From positions 1-36,744 of the forward strand of contig NZ_AUEK01000022.1 in assembly GCF_000425945.1 (NCBI RefSeq): a stretch of 36,744 nucleotides of DNA, in the 5' to 3' direction. Numbering within the stretch: the stretch's first letter is position 1; every line of letters starts with the position of its first letter. Under the pieces are notes generated by a model. That model had not been told where the DNA came from and did no database searches. It saw nothing but the letters and a program-made list of their open reading frames with translations. Of the stretch, positions 1-7,784 are shown in pieces. The position numbers and the translations under genes were made by a program. The DNA comes from Candidatus Solirubrobacter pratensis (GTDB lineage: Bacteria > Actinomycetota > Thermoleophilia > Solirubrobacterales > Solirubrobacteraceae).

Positions 1-440
1 CGATCGACTGCTGCACGCGCGAGATCACCGGCTGGGCGCTCGACGTTCGCTGCCGCGCGCCCGAAGCGATCGCTGTGATCGAGGCCGCGGCAGCCGAGCG
101 CGGGATCGAACCCGGACGGCTGACGCTCGGCACCGACAACGGCAGCGCGTTCACCTCCCGCGCGTTCCGCGCCCGCCTGCATGCGCTGGGGATCAGGCAC
201 CGCCGCGGCGGCTACCGCGACCCCGAGAGCCAGGCCTTCATCGAGACCTGGTTCTCCAAGCTCAAGCAGCGCTGCGTCTGGCGCGAAGAGTTCGAGACGC
301 TCGACCAGGCCCGCGCCACGATCGCCGCCTACGTCGAGCGCTACCACCACCGACCCCACTCCCGGCTGGCCTATCGCACCCCACGCGAGGTCGCCGCCAC
401 CTGGCAAGATCACGACGACCAGCTAACCCCAGCGGCCTGA
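1..440 (+). CDS. IS3-family transposase (orfB, DDE integrase core), 3' part
   Basis: The gene enters from the left edge; the open frame begins at base 3. The protein starts with IDCCTREITGW, which contains the first catalytic Asp of the rve/DDE fold. TDNGS holds the second Asp and QAFIETWF the Glu. There are exactly 35 residues between the second Asp and the Glu, the DD(35)E spacing of IS3-family transposases. The C-terminal part (YHHRPHSRLAYRTPREVAA) is the usual end of these proteins. The N-terminal half and the left end of the element lie outside the window. The right end of the insertion sequence should fall shortly after the stop, but its inverted repeat cannot be confirmed without the left copy. 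Identity is secure; whether the element is intact is unknown. Confidence 0.9.
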   Translation, partial: IDCCTREITGWALDVRCRAPEAIAVIEAAAAERGIEPGRLTLGTDNGSAFTSRAFRARLHALGIRHRRGGYRDPESQAFIETWFSKLKQRCVWREEFETLDQARATIAAYVERYHHRPHSRLAYRTPREVAATWQDHDDQLTPAA

Positions 441-548
441 CCTGACAACGCCAACGGGGTCCACGCCAGGTCCGGCGGAGGCTCGTGATGGCGCGCTCGC
501 GCGAATTCGCGTGTCCGCGGGGGCGGTCAGTCGGCCTGAACGGTCGAG

Positions 549-1004
549 ATGGCCGATCACGATTCCCGCCCGCCGGCTCGCGGCGACGAAGCCGAGCTGT
601 TCCGGGCCTACAACCACGAGCTGGTCCGTTCGGTGGCCGGGTCGGTGCGCGTGTCCTCGCCGCAGGTGATCGAGGACGCGTGCGCGTTCGCGTGGGCTGA
701 GTTTCTCGAGCGCCAGCCTGACCGCGATCGCAACTGGAAGGGCTGGTTGTTTCGGGTGGCGCAGCGCGAGTCCTGGCGGCTGGAGAGCGAAGCCCGGCAT
801 TCTCCGACGCGCGACGTGGAGTACGAGCCGGGGACATGGGCGGCGGTTGATCAACGCGACCAGTACGCGATCCGCGACGATGTGGAGGACGCGTTTTCGA
901 TCCTCGAGCGACTTCCGCCACGGCTACAGCGGATCGCGATGCTGCGGGCGTTGGGCTTGCGGCAAACGGTGAGCCTCGGGGGTCGGATCCTACGAGCGGG
1001 GTAG
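549..1004 (+). pseudogene. Sigma-70-family (ECF-like) factor, truncated in region 4
   Basis: The 151-residue frame begins MADHDSRPPARGDEAELFRAY. Residues about 17-75 look like sigma region 2 (ELVRSVAGSV, EDACAFAWAEFL, WKGWLFRVAQRE). Residues about 110-137 look like the start of region 4 (VEDAFSILERLPPRLQRIAMLRALGLR). Family members continue there with a helix-turn-helix that reads promoter -35 elements. Here the similarity stops at about base 962 and 13 unrelated residues lead to a stop. The gene therefore seems to have lost its DNA-reading end through a recombination at about 960. There is no clear ribosome site before 549. It lies just beyond an insertion sequence, and a similar region-4-like scrap is at 35301-35405. 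The family call rests on motif style only. Confidence 0.6.
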
Positions 1005-1111
1005 CGCTCGACCAGGTCGACGGGGCGGCCGGCGCGCTCGTCGGGCGCGGCGATGGCGCCGGTGCAGGCCGGCTCGGTCGTGAACCTGATGGTCCACCGC
1101 CAGCCCGCGGT

Positions 1112-1117
1112 TACAGT
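1112..1117 (+). promoter_or_regulatory. Possible -10 element (TACAGT) of a near-leaderless start
   Basis: TACAGT fits the TANNNT -10 pattern and lies 9 bases before the ATG at 1127, where there is no Shine-Dalgarno sequence. That would place the transcript start almost on the start codon. The same 9-base spacing occurs at 18325-18330. No good -35 element is visible. Confidence 0.3.
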
Positions 1118-1126
1118 GGCGCTCCA

Positions 1127-2110
1127 ATGACCACGACCATGCGCGCCGTCGTGCTGGACGCCCCAGGCCCGCCCGAGGCGCTTCGGATTCGCGAGCTCCC
1201 GGTCCCCGAGCCGCGCCCAGGTTGGGTGCTCATCCGGGTCAAGGCGTTCGGGATCAATCGCTCCGAGCTGCACACGCGCCTGGGGCTCGCGCGCGGCGTC
1301 ACCTTCCCGCGTGTTCTGGGCATCGAGGCGATCGGCGTCGTCGCCGCTGCACCCGGAGGCGAGTTCGAGGAAGGCCAGCAGGTCGCCGCGATGATGGGTG
1401 GGATGGGCCGGACCTTCGACGGCGGCTATGCCGAGTTCACCAGCGTGCCCGCCACCCAGGTGATCGCGTTTCGCTCCGAGCTCGACTGGGCGACGCTGGG
1501 CGCGGTTCCGGAGATGCTCCAGACCGCGCACGGCTCGCTGACCGTCGGCCTCGACGTGCGACCCGGACAGACGCTGCTGATCCGCGGCGGCACCTCGTCG
1601 GTGGGAATGGCCGTCGCGATCCTCGCCAAGGATCGCGGCCTCACGGTCCTTTCCACCACGCGCCAACCCGACCGCGCCGCGGCGCTCGAAGCGATCGGCG
1701 TCGATCACGTCCTCGTCGACGACGGCGATATCGCAACACAGGCGCGGGCGATCGTGCCGGACGGCGTCGAGGTCGCGCTCGAGCTCGTCGGCACCACCAC
1801 GCTTCCCGACACGCTTCGCGCCACCGCCGTGCACGGCGTCGTGTGCTTCACGGGCATGCTGAGCAACCAGTGGACCGTCGCGGACTTCTACCCGATCGAG
1901 TACATACCGTCCGGCGTCCGGCTCACCGCGTACGGCGGCGACGCCGCCGACCTCCCGACCGATGTCCTGCAGGCCTACCTCGACGGGGTCGCGGCAGGCC
2001 GCCTCACCGTCCCGATCCACCGCGCGTACGCGCTCGACGAGATCGCCCAGGCGCACGCCGACATGGAACACGGGCGGGCGACCGGCAAGCTCGTCGTCCT
2101 TCCGGGTTGA
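1127..2110 (+). CDS. Zinc-type alcohol dehydrogenase-like / NADPH:quinone oxidoreductase
   Basis: This is a 327-residue member of the medium-chain dehydrogenase/reductase superfamily, quinone-oxidoreductase branch. The N-terminal GroES-like domain has MRAVVLDAPGPPEAL and FGINRSELHTRLG. The nucleotide-binding half has IRGGTSSVGMAVAILAKDRG, a variant of the glycine-rich Rossmann loop, at about residues 150-170. The C-terminal end (HADMEHGRATGKLVVLPG) is typical. The cysteine and histidine zinc ligands of true alcohol dehydrogenases are absent, so it is probably a zinc-free NAD(P)H-dependent reductase. The substrate cannot be read from the sequence. It ends 64 bases before the IclR gene and may belong to the same catabolic region, but it has no copy of the shared operator in front of it. 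Confidence 0.85.
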   Translation: MTTTMRAVVLDAPGPPEALRIRELPVPEPRPGWVLIRVKAFGINRSELHTRLGLARGVTFPRVLGIEAIGVVAAAPGGEFEEGQQVAAMMGGMGRTFDGGYAEFTSVPATQVIAFRSELDWATLGAVPEMLQTAHGSLTVGLDVRPGQTLLIRGGTSSVGMAVAILAKDRGLTVLSTTRQPDRAAALEAIGVDHVLVDDGDIATQARAIVPDGVEVALELVGTTTLPDTLRATAVHGVVCFTGMLSNQWTVADFYPIEYIPSGVRLTAYGGDAADLPTDVLQAYLDGVAAGRLTVPIHRAYALDEIAQAHADMEHGRATGKLVVLPG

Positions 2111-2129
2111 CAGCCAGCCCACGGCGGGT

Positions 2130-2153
2130 ATCGTTCGTTGCACACCGAACGAT
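2130..2153 (+). promoter_or_regulatory. Dyad operator before the IclR gene (shared motif, copy 1)
   Basis: The arms ATCGTTCG (2130-2137) and CGAACGAT (2146-2153) are perfect inverted repeats around an 8-base centre. The inner 16 bases (2134-2149) differ at one position from the site at 3057-3072. The dyad lies 21 bases before the GTG start of the IclR gene, which suggests autoregulation. Confidence 0.7.
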
Positions 2154-2174
2154 CTCGGCGGTCTGGAGGATTTC

Positions 2175-2954
2175 GTGAGCGACCGGTTTGACGCGCGTGC
2201 CGGCGTTGGCGCGGTCGAGAATGCGCTGCGGCTTCTGCAGCTCTACCGCGAGCGCGAGCAGCTGGGCGTGTCCGAGACGGCACGACTGCTCGGCGTCGGG
2301 CGCTCGACGGCCCACCGCCTGCTGACGACGCTGCGCGCCCACGGCTACGTCGTCCAGGATCACAGTCGGGCCTATCGCGTGGGTCCGGCGCTGCGCGAGC
2401 TCGGGGCAGCCATCGCCGACTCGGGCGTCGTGCGGGCCCGGTGCCGGCTCTATCTGCAGGCGCTCTGTGACGAGCTGGGCGAAACCGTCAACCTCGTGGC
2501 TCTGCACGGAAGCGACGCCGTGTTCGTCGACTCGGTGGAGACGCGGCGCCCCCTTCGCGTCGCTGCCCGCGAAGGCGTGGTGCTGCCGGCCTACGCCGTG
2601 TCGGCAGGCAAGGCGCTCCTCGCGGCGCTTCCGGTCCATGCCGTGCGCGAGCTGTACGCCGACGAAGCGCTGATCCCGCTGACCGAGCGCACGCTGCGCA
2701 CCCGCACCGCGCTCGAAGCTCAGCTCGAGCTCGTGCGGCAGCAGGGTTACGCCGTCAACATCGGCGAGAGCGAACGAGGCATCACCGCCGCCGCCTGCGC
2801 GATACCGGGTCGGGCGGCCGGCGAGCGCCTGGCGATCGCGGTTTCTGCGCCCTCGTCGCGGGTGCACGACGACGATGACCTGCTCGCGGTCGCCCAAGCG
2901 GTGTGCGCCTGCGCGGAAAGTCTCGCGCGCGGGCTCGGCGCAGTGGCGGCCTGA
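2175..2954 (+). CDS. IclR-family transcriptional regulator
   Basis: The 259-residue protein has an N-terminal winged helix at about residues 15-75 (LGVSETARLLGVGRSTAHRLLTTLRAHGYV). The C-terminal IclR effector domain includes YAVSAGKALLAALP and ESERGITAAACAIPG. The start is taken as GTG 2175, because GGAGGA at 2165-2170 lies four bases before it and the open frame upstream overlaps the previous gene. IclR proteins usually bind small aromatic or aliphatic acids and control neighbouring degradation operons. Here the next gene downstream is the binding protein of an importer in an aromatic degradation operon. An inverted repeat directly upstream is repeated in front of that operon and further genes, so this protein is one of two candidates for the regulon's repressor or activator; the other is the MarR protein at 13778. 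Confidence 0.9.
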   Translation: MSDRFDARAGVGAVENALRLLQLYREREQLGVSETARLLGVGRSTAHRLLTTLRAHGYVVQDHSRAYRVGPALRELGAAIADSGVVRARCRLYLQALCDELGETVNLVALHGSDAVFVDSVETRRPLRVAAREGVVLPAYAVSAGKALLAALPVHAVRELYADEALIPLTERTLRTRTALEAQLELVRQQGYAVNIGESERGITAAACAIPGRAAGERLAIAVSAPSSRVHDDDDLLAVAQAVCACAESLARGLGAVAA

Positions 2955-3056
2955 CAGGGGATCACGGGACGGGCGTTCGCGAGGCGGACACCTGTCCCGC
3001 CCGCCGGAACAGCCGACTCGCGGGGGAGTTGACGTCCAGGCCGCCGCGCCACAAGC

Positions 3057-3072
3057 TTCGTTGCACAACGAA
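3057..3072 (+). promoter_or_regulatory. Dyad operator before the ABC/dioxygenase operon (copy 2)
   Basis: TTCGTTG-CA-CAACGAA has perfect 7-base arms around two central bases. It lies 60 bases before the ATG of the binding-protein gene. The site at 12495-12510 is the same 16 bases read on the other strand. Confidence 0.75.
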
Positions 3073-3132
3073 CGAGATGGCAAAGGGCTCGTTCGACCGT
3101 CGATCGAGTGGCTGAGCCGGAGGTCGGGTCGC

Positions 3133-4434
3133 ATGACCAGCGAGCATTCAGCGGAGGCCGTAACCCGTCGTCGCTTCCTTGGCGTCGCCGGAACGGCCGG
3201 CGCGGGCATTCTGCTCGCCGGCTGCGGGGTGAAGAGCTCAGCGACCGGCTCCGGCGGAGCGACGGGCAGGACGGTAAGGCTCGGGTACGTCACGCCGCAG
3301 ACCGGCCCGCTGGCGCCGTTCGGCGAGGCCGACAGCTTCGTCATCGACGCCCTCCGCCGGCAACTGCGCTCGGGTGTGCGCCTCGGCGCCAAGCGCTTTC
3401 CCATCGACCTCGTCGTCAAGGACAGCCAGTCGGACCCCCGGCGAGCCTCAGATGTGGCCAGCCAGCTGATCCTCAAGGACAAGATCGACCTCATGCTCGT
3501 CGCCTCGACACCGGACACCGTCAACCCGGTGGCCGACCAGTGCGAGGCCAACGGCGTTCCCTGCCTGTCGAGCGTGGCCCCATGGGACGCGTTCGTCTTC
3601 GGCCGCAAGGGCACCCCCGACAAGCCGTTCAAGTGGACCTATCACTTCTTCTGGGGGCTGCACGACATCCTCGCCGTCTACCAGCGGATGTGGCGAGAGA
3701 TCACCGACGACCGCAACGCCGCGGTGCTGTGGCCCAACGACGCCGACGGAAACTCGTGGTCGACTTCACCCGATGGCGGCCCCGCGCTGCGCAAGTCCGG
3801 CTGGAAGCTGACCGATCCCGGTCACTACGAGAACGGCATCCAGAGCTTCTCCCAGATCCTCGGCCGCTTCAAGGCGTCGGAGGCGCCGATCCTCCTCGGG
3901 GTGCCGATCCCGCCGGACTTCACGGTGTTCTGGCGCCAAGCCGCCCAACAGGGGTTCAAGCCCGAGGTCGTCACGATCGCCAAGGCGCTGCTGTTCCCTT
4001 CCTCGGTCCAGGCACTCGGTCCGCTCGCACAGAACCTCTCCACCGAGGTCTGGTGGAGCCCGTCGCACCCGTACAGCTCCTCGCTCACCAGGCAGGACTC
4101 AAAGGCGCTGGCGGCGGCCTACACCGCCAGGACGCGCAAGCCGTGGACGCAGCCGATCGGCATGGTCCACGCCCTGTTCGAGGTCGCCATCGACGCGCTG
4201 CGGCGCGCCGGCGGACCGGACCGCGATGCCCTGACCGGCGCGCTCGGGTCGACCAAGCTGGACACCGTGGTGGGACGGCTTGACTGGACGGCCGGCCCGT
4301 CGCCCAACGTCGCCGTGACGCCCGTCGTGGGAGGGCAATGGCGGCGGCAGGGCTCGCGCTACGACCTCACCATCGTCAGCAACCAGGGCCACCCGGAGAT
4401 CCCGCGTGCCGGCTCGGTGGAGGCGCTGGCCTAG
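3133..4434 (+). CDS. ABC transporter substrate-binding lipoprotein (branched-chain amino acid / aromatic acid type)
   Basis: This 433-residue periplasmic-binding-protein type 1 family member (Peripla_BP_6 style) captures the substrate outside the membrane for the importer encoded next. The N-terminus carries a twin-arginine pattern (RRRFLGVAG, residues 12-20) and a lipobox LAGC with Cys31, so export folded through Tat and anchoring as a lipoprotein are likely. The mature part starts with RLGYVTPQTGPLAPFGEAD, typical of the family. ATG 3133 is chosen because GGAGG at 3119-3123 is well placed and the signal sequence begins right after it. The stop TAG shares one base with the GTG of the next gene. 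Position before a ring-cleavage dioxygenase suggests an aromatic acid or related substrate; that is inference. Confidence 0.9.
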   Translation: MTSEHSAEAVTRRRFLGVAGTAGAGILLAGCGVKSSATGSGGATGRTVRLGYVTPQTGPLAPFGEADSFVIDALRRQLRSGVRLGAKRFPIDLVVKDSQSDPRRASDVASQLILKDKIDLMLVASTPDTVNPVADQCEANGVPCLSSVAPWDAFVFGRKGTPDKPFKWTYHFFWGLHDILAVYQRMWREITDDRNAAVLWPNDADGNSWSTSPDGGPALRKSGWKLTDPGHYENGIQSFSQILGRFKASEAPILLGVPIPPDFTVFWRQAAQQGFKPEVVTIAKALLFPSSVQALGPLAQNLSTEVWWSPSHPYSSSLTRQDSKALAAAYTARTRKPWTQPIGMVHALFEVAIDALRRAGGPDRDALTGALGSTKLDTVVGRLDWTAGPSPNVAVTPVVGGQWRRQGSRYDLTIVSNQGHPEIPRAGSVEALA

Positions 4435-5189
4435 TGGCCGCGCAAACGTCACCGGCGCTGACCGCCCACGGCCTGAGCAAGCACTTCGCCTCGCTCGTGG
4501 TCTTCGAGGATGTCTCCCTGCAGTTGCGCGCCGGGGAGGTGCTGGGCGTGGTCGGTCCCAACGGAGCGGGCAAGTCGACGCTGCTGTCGGTGCTGACCGG
4601 GACGGTGCGCAGAGACAGCGGACGCGTGCTCCTCGGCTCCGAAGACGTCTCGGGCCATTCGGCACCTGACCGGTGCCGCCACGGACTCGCCCGGACCTAC
4701 CAGGTGCCACGTCCTTTCCACGGGATGTCGGTGTTCGAGAACGCCCTCGTGGCCGCACGGTTCGGTGGCCGGCGCCGGGGGTCGGCCGGCGAGCAGCTGG
4801 CTTGGCAGGCGGTGGTGCGAGCCGGGCTCGAGCAGCAGAGCGAGCGCCGGGCCGGCGAGCTGGGCCTGCTCGATCGCAAGCGGCTGGAGCTGGCGAAGGC
4901 GCTGGCCACCGACCCGAGCGTCCTGTTGCTGGACGAGATCGCGGGCGGCTTGACCGATCCCGAGGTCGAGCAGGTCGTGGGGATCGTGCGCGGTCTTCGC
5001 GACGACGGCGTGGCGGTGCTGTGGATCGAGCACATCGTCCACGCGCTGACGTCAGTCGTCGACCGGCTGCTGTGCCTGGCGGGCGGACGCGTGCTGCGCG
5101 AGGGATCGCCCGAAGCGGTGCTGCAGGACGCGGCTGTCCGGCGGGTCTACCTGGGCAGCACCGCCGATGCGCTGGAGTCGGCCGCATGA
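4434..5189 (+). CDS. ABC transporter ATP-binding protein, LivG type
   Basis: This 251-residue nucleotide-binding subunit pairs with the LivF-like protein that follows to power import. Walker A is GPNGAGKS at residues 41-48 and Walker B with its catalytic Glu is LLLDEIAGGL. The switch histidine is in WIEHIVHAL. The signature loop reads LGLLDRKRLELAKAL instead of LSGGQ, a form I recall from this LivG subgroup, so I do not read it as inactivation. The GTG start at 4434 overlaps the preceding TAG by one base and restores the true N-terminus VAAQTSPALTAHGLSKHF. The end overlaps the next gene by ATGA, which implies translational coupling. Confidence 0.93.
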   Translation: MAAQTSPALTAHGLSKHFASLVVFEDVSLQLRAGEVLGVVGPNGAGKSTLLSVLTGTVRRDSGRVLLGSEDVSGHSAPDRCRHGLARTYQVPRPFHGMSVFENALVAARFGGRRRGSAGEQLAWQAVVRAGLEQQSERRAGELGLLDRKRLELAKALATDPSVLLLDEIAGGLTDPEVEQVVGIVRGLRDDGVAVLWIEHIVHALTSVVDRLLCLAGGRVLREGSPEAVLQDAAVRRVYLGSTADALESAA

Positions 5190-5896
5190 GCGTCGTGCTT
5201 TCCGTCCGCGACCTCAGCGTCGACTACGGGCAGCTGCGAGCGCTCAGCGGCATCACCTTCGAGTTGCGGCGCGGGCAGACCCTCGCGGTGATCGGCGCCA
5301 ACGGCGCCGGCAAGTCCACCCTCCTGGGCGCGCTGGCCGGTCTTTGGGCACCGGCTGAAGGGTCCGTCGGCTTCAACGGCCGAGACATCTCGGCGCTGCC
5401 TGCCTTCGTGCGAGTCGGCCTGGGGATCGCCCTCGTCCCCGAGGGACGACGCCTCTTCGCCAGCCTCACCGCGCGCGAGAATCTGCTCACCGGACAGCAG
5501 CGCGGCCGGTCGGGAGGATGGGACATCGCAGCAGTCGTCGAGTTGTTTCCGCTCCTTGAAGCGTTGCTCGATCGCCCATCGGGCCGGCTGTCGGGCGGCG
5601 AGCAGCAGGCGGTCGCCATCGGTCGAGCTCTCATGGGCAACCCGGAGCTGCTGCTCCTCGATGAGGTCTCGCTCGGCTTGGCTCCGGTGCTTGTCGAGCA
5701 ACTCTACGCGGCACTGCCGCGCATCCAGGCGGCGGGCGCCACCGTGCTGATCGTCGAGCAGGACGTCGGCCAGGCGCTCGCCGTCGCCGATGAGGTCGTC
5801 ACGTTGCTGGAAGGCCGGCAGGTCCTCCATGGCGCGCCGTCCCAGTTGCGACGCGAGGACATCATCGACGCCTACTTCGGGGCGAGGGCCGCATGA
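5186..5896 (+). CDS. ABC transporter ATP-binding protein, LivF type
   Basis: This is the second ATPase of the importer, 236 residues. Walker A is GANGAGKS (residues 37-44), the signature is LSGGEQQAVAIGRAL and Walker B is LLLLDEVSLGLAP. The C-terminal part has IVEQDVGQALAVADEVVTLLEGR, the usual LivF switch region. The length is normal for the family. It overlaps both neighbours by four bases (ATGA), so the transporter subunits are made from one message. Confidence 0.94.
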   Translation: MSVVLSVRDLSVDYGQLRALSGITFELRRGQTLAVIGANGAGKSTLLGALAGLWAPAEGSVGFNGRDISALPAFVRVGLGIALVPEGRRLFASLTARENLLTGQQRGRSGGWDIAAVVELFPLLEALLDRPSGRLSGGEQQAVAIGRALMGNPELLLLDEVSLGLAPVLVEQLYAALPRIQAAGATVLIVEQDVGQALAVADEVVTLLEGRQVLHGAPSQLRREDIIDAYFGARAA

Positions 5897-6762
5897 GCTT
5901 CGTCAACGTGGTGCTGCAGGGGGTGTTGCTGGGCGGGCTGTACGCGCTGCTGGGCTGCGGCCTGTCGCTGATGTTCGGCGTGATGCGCATCGTCAACCTC
6001 GCGCACGGCGATGTCGCCGTGGCGGCGGCGTTCCTGGCCGTGCTGGCCATCGACCAGCTCGGCCTCTCGGCAGTGGGCACGCTCGTGCTCGTGGTACCGG
6101 CGATCGCCGCCGTCGGTTACGCCGTCCAGCGCGGACTTCTCAACCGCGCGCTGCGCATCGGCCCGTTGGCGCCGTTGCTCGTCACCCTGGGCGCGGGCGT
6201 GGTCTTGCGCAACGTCCTGCAGCAGGCCTTCTCCGCTGATTCCCAGGGGCTTCAGGCGGGCGCGCTGAGCACCAGCACCATCCACGTGGGCAACGACATC
6301 ACGCTTCCGGTGTTCGACCTGCTGACGCTGGCGACCGCGGTCGTGGTGATCGGCGCGGTCGCCGGTTTCCTGCAGCGCACCGCGCTGGGCCGGCGCGTGC
6401 GCGCGACCGCCGACGACCCGCAGACCGCCGCGCTGACCGGCGTCGACCCGCGCCACATCTACGCGGTCGCGACCGCGATTGCCTTTGCCACCGTGGCGCT
6501 CGCGGGGGTCTTTGTCGGGATCCGCTCGTCCTTCACGCCGTCGACTGGCCCTCAGGAGCTGCTGTTCGCCTTCGAGGCCGTGATCATCGGTGGGCTCGGG
6601 TCGCTCTGGGGAACCCTGGCCGGCGGCACCGTCCTCGGCGTCGCGCAGACCGTCGGGGCGCACATCGACCCGTCCATGCAGTTGCTCGCCGGGCACCTGG
6701 TCTTCCTGCTCGTGTTGCTGCTGCGACCTCAGGGCTTCTTCGCCAAGGCGGCGATCGCATAG
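5893..6762 (+). CDS. ABC transporter permease, LivH type
   Basis: This 289-residue integral membrane protein has about eight hydrophobic segments. The start MSFVNVVLQGVLLGGLYALL and the early loop MFGVMRIVNLAHGD are diagnostic for LivH-type permeases. The cytoplasmic coupling loop GRRVRATADDPQTAALTGVD and the late GGLGSLWGTLAGG are also typical. It forms the channel together with the LivM-like subunit that follows. Its TAG stop overlaps the following GTG by one base. Confidence 0.93.
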   Translation: MSFVNVVLQGVLLGGLYALLGCGLSLMFGVMRIVNLAHGDVAVAAAFLAVLAIDQLGLSAVGTLVLVVPAIAAVGYAVQRGLLNRALRIGPLAPLLVTLGAGVVLRNVLQQAFSADSQGLQAGALSTSTIHVGNDITLPVFDLLTLATAVVVIGAVAGFLQRTALGRRVRATADDPQTAALTGVDPRHIYAVATAIAFATVALAGVFVGIRSSFTPSTGPQELLFAFEAVIIGGLGSLWGTLAGGTVLGVAQTVGAHIDPSMQLLAGHLVFLLVLLLRPQGFFAKAAIA

Positions 6763-7784
6763 TGTCCATACGGATCCTCTGCGTCGCCGGACTAGGGATC
6801 GTCGCACTGGCGGCATTGGTGCCCTTCGGCGTCGGGCCCGACCAGACCCATGATCTGGCCAACCTGCTGGTCCTCGTCATCGTCGGCGTGGCATGGAACC
6901 TGCTCGCCGGCTACGCGGGCCTGATCTCGGTCGGCCAGCAGGCGTTCATCGGGCTCGGCGCCTACACGTCGGTGTGGCTGGATGTCCATGGCAACTCCCC
7001 GCTGTTCGGGGTGCCACTTGCCGCCGTGGTCTGCGCATGCGCCGGGCTGCTGGTGTCCGTTCCGATCTTCCGCCTGCGGGGTGGGTATTTCGCCATCGGC
7101 ACCTGGGTCGTCGCCGAGGTCGTGCTGCTTGCCGTCAAGCAGGTCGACAGCCTCGGCGGCGGGACTGGGGCCTCGCTCACGCAGCTGTCCGATCTCGACC
7201 CCGCCCAGCGACAGGCCACTGTCTACTGGCTGGCACTGGGCTCGGCGCTCATGGTGATCCTCGGCGCCTTCCTCCTGCTGCGCGGGCGTCAAGGCATCGC
7301 GCTCGGAGCGATCCGCGACAACGAGGAAGGCGCGGCGGCGATCGGAGTCGATGTCCAGCGCTCGAAGCGCCTGGTCTATGTGCTCGCTGCGGCGTCGACG
7401 GGAACTGCAGGCGCGCTCGTCGCGGTCAACTCCCTTCGGGTCCAGCCCGACGCCGTCTTCTCTGTCGACTGGACGACCACCATGCTCTTCATCGTGCTCA
7501 TCGGCGGGCTCGCTTCGCTGGAGGGGTCGATCCTGGGCGCCATCGTCCTGTTCGCAGCCCAGCAGCTGTTCGCGGACCAGGGCACCTGGTATCTGGTCGG
7601 GCTGGGAACCGCCGTCGTCGTCATAGCGCTGTATCTCCCGCGCGGCGGCTGGGTCGCGATCACGCGCGATCGCTTCTCGCTGTTTCCGCTGCGCCATCGC
7701 GCTCCGCAGCGTTCCCGCCCGTCGGCAACCCGACACGAGGCGTCGTCGAGCCTTGTCCAGCCACGCCAAGGAGACGCGGCATGA
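6762..7784 (+). CDS. ABC transporter permease, LivM type
   Basis: This 340-residue membrane protein is the second permease of the importer. VAWNLLAGYAGLISVGQQAFIG and LRGGYFAIGTWVVAEV are the family's hallmark segments. The coupling loop GAIRDNEEGAAAIGVDVQRSK and the late IGGLASLEGSILGAI are conserved too. The last 35 or so residues, after LPRGGW, form a basic hydrophilic tail without recognised function. The GTG start is set by the one-base overlap with the previous stop, and the end overlaps the dioxygenase gene by ATGA. Coupling of transporter and ring-cleavage enzyme in one operon supports an aromatic substrate. Confidence 0.93.
   Translation: MSIRILCVAGLGIVALAALVPFGVGPDQTHDLANLLVLVIVGVAWNLLAGYAGLISVGQQAFIGLGAYTSVWLDVHGNSPLFGVPLAAVVCACAGLLVSVPIFRLRGGYFAIGTWVVAEVVLLAVKQVDSLGGGTGASLTQLSDLDPAQRQATVYWLALGSALMVILGAFLLLRGRQGIALGAIRDNEEGAAAIGVDVQRSKRLVYVLAAASTGTAGALVAVNSLRVQPDAVFSVDWTTTMLFIVLIGGLASLEGSILGAIVLFAAQQLFADQGTWYLVGLGTAVVVIALYLPRGGWVAITRDRFSLFPLRHRAPQRSRPSATRHEASSSLVQPRQGDAA

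Noticed and set aside
500..511. CGCGAATTCGCG palindrome before the sigma-like gene
   Set aside because: A lone 12-base palindrome in high-GC DNA with no second copy and no clear promoter nearby; chance is sufficient.
851..2143. Long minus-strand open frame of 430 codons opposite the quinone oxidoreductase
   Set aside because: It is the shadow of a well-supported gene in GC-rich DNA; its protein is Arg, Asp and Gly rich without family motifs.
2004..3632. 542-codon minus-strand frame across the IclR gene and binding-protein start
   Set aside because: It runs antisense to two clear genes and through an operator; no motif or ribosome site supports it.
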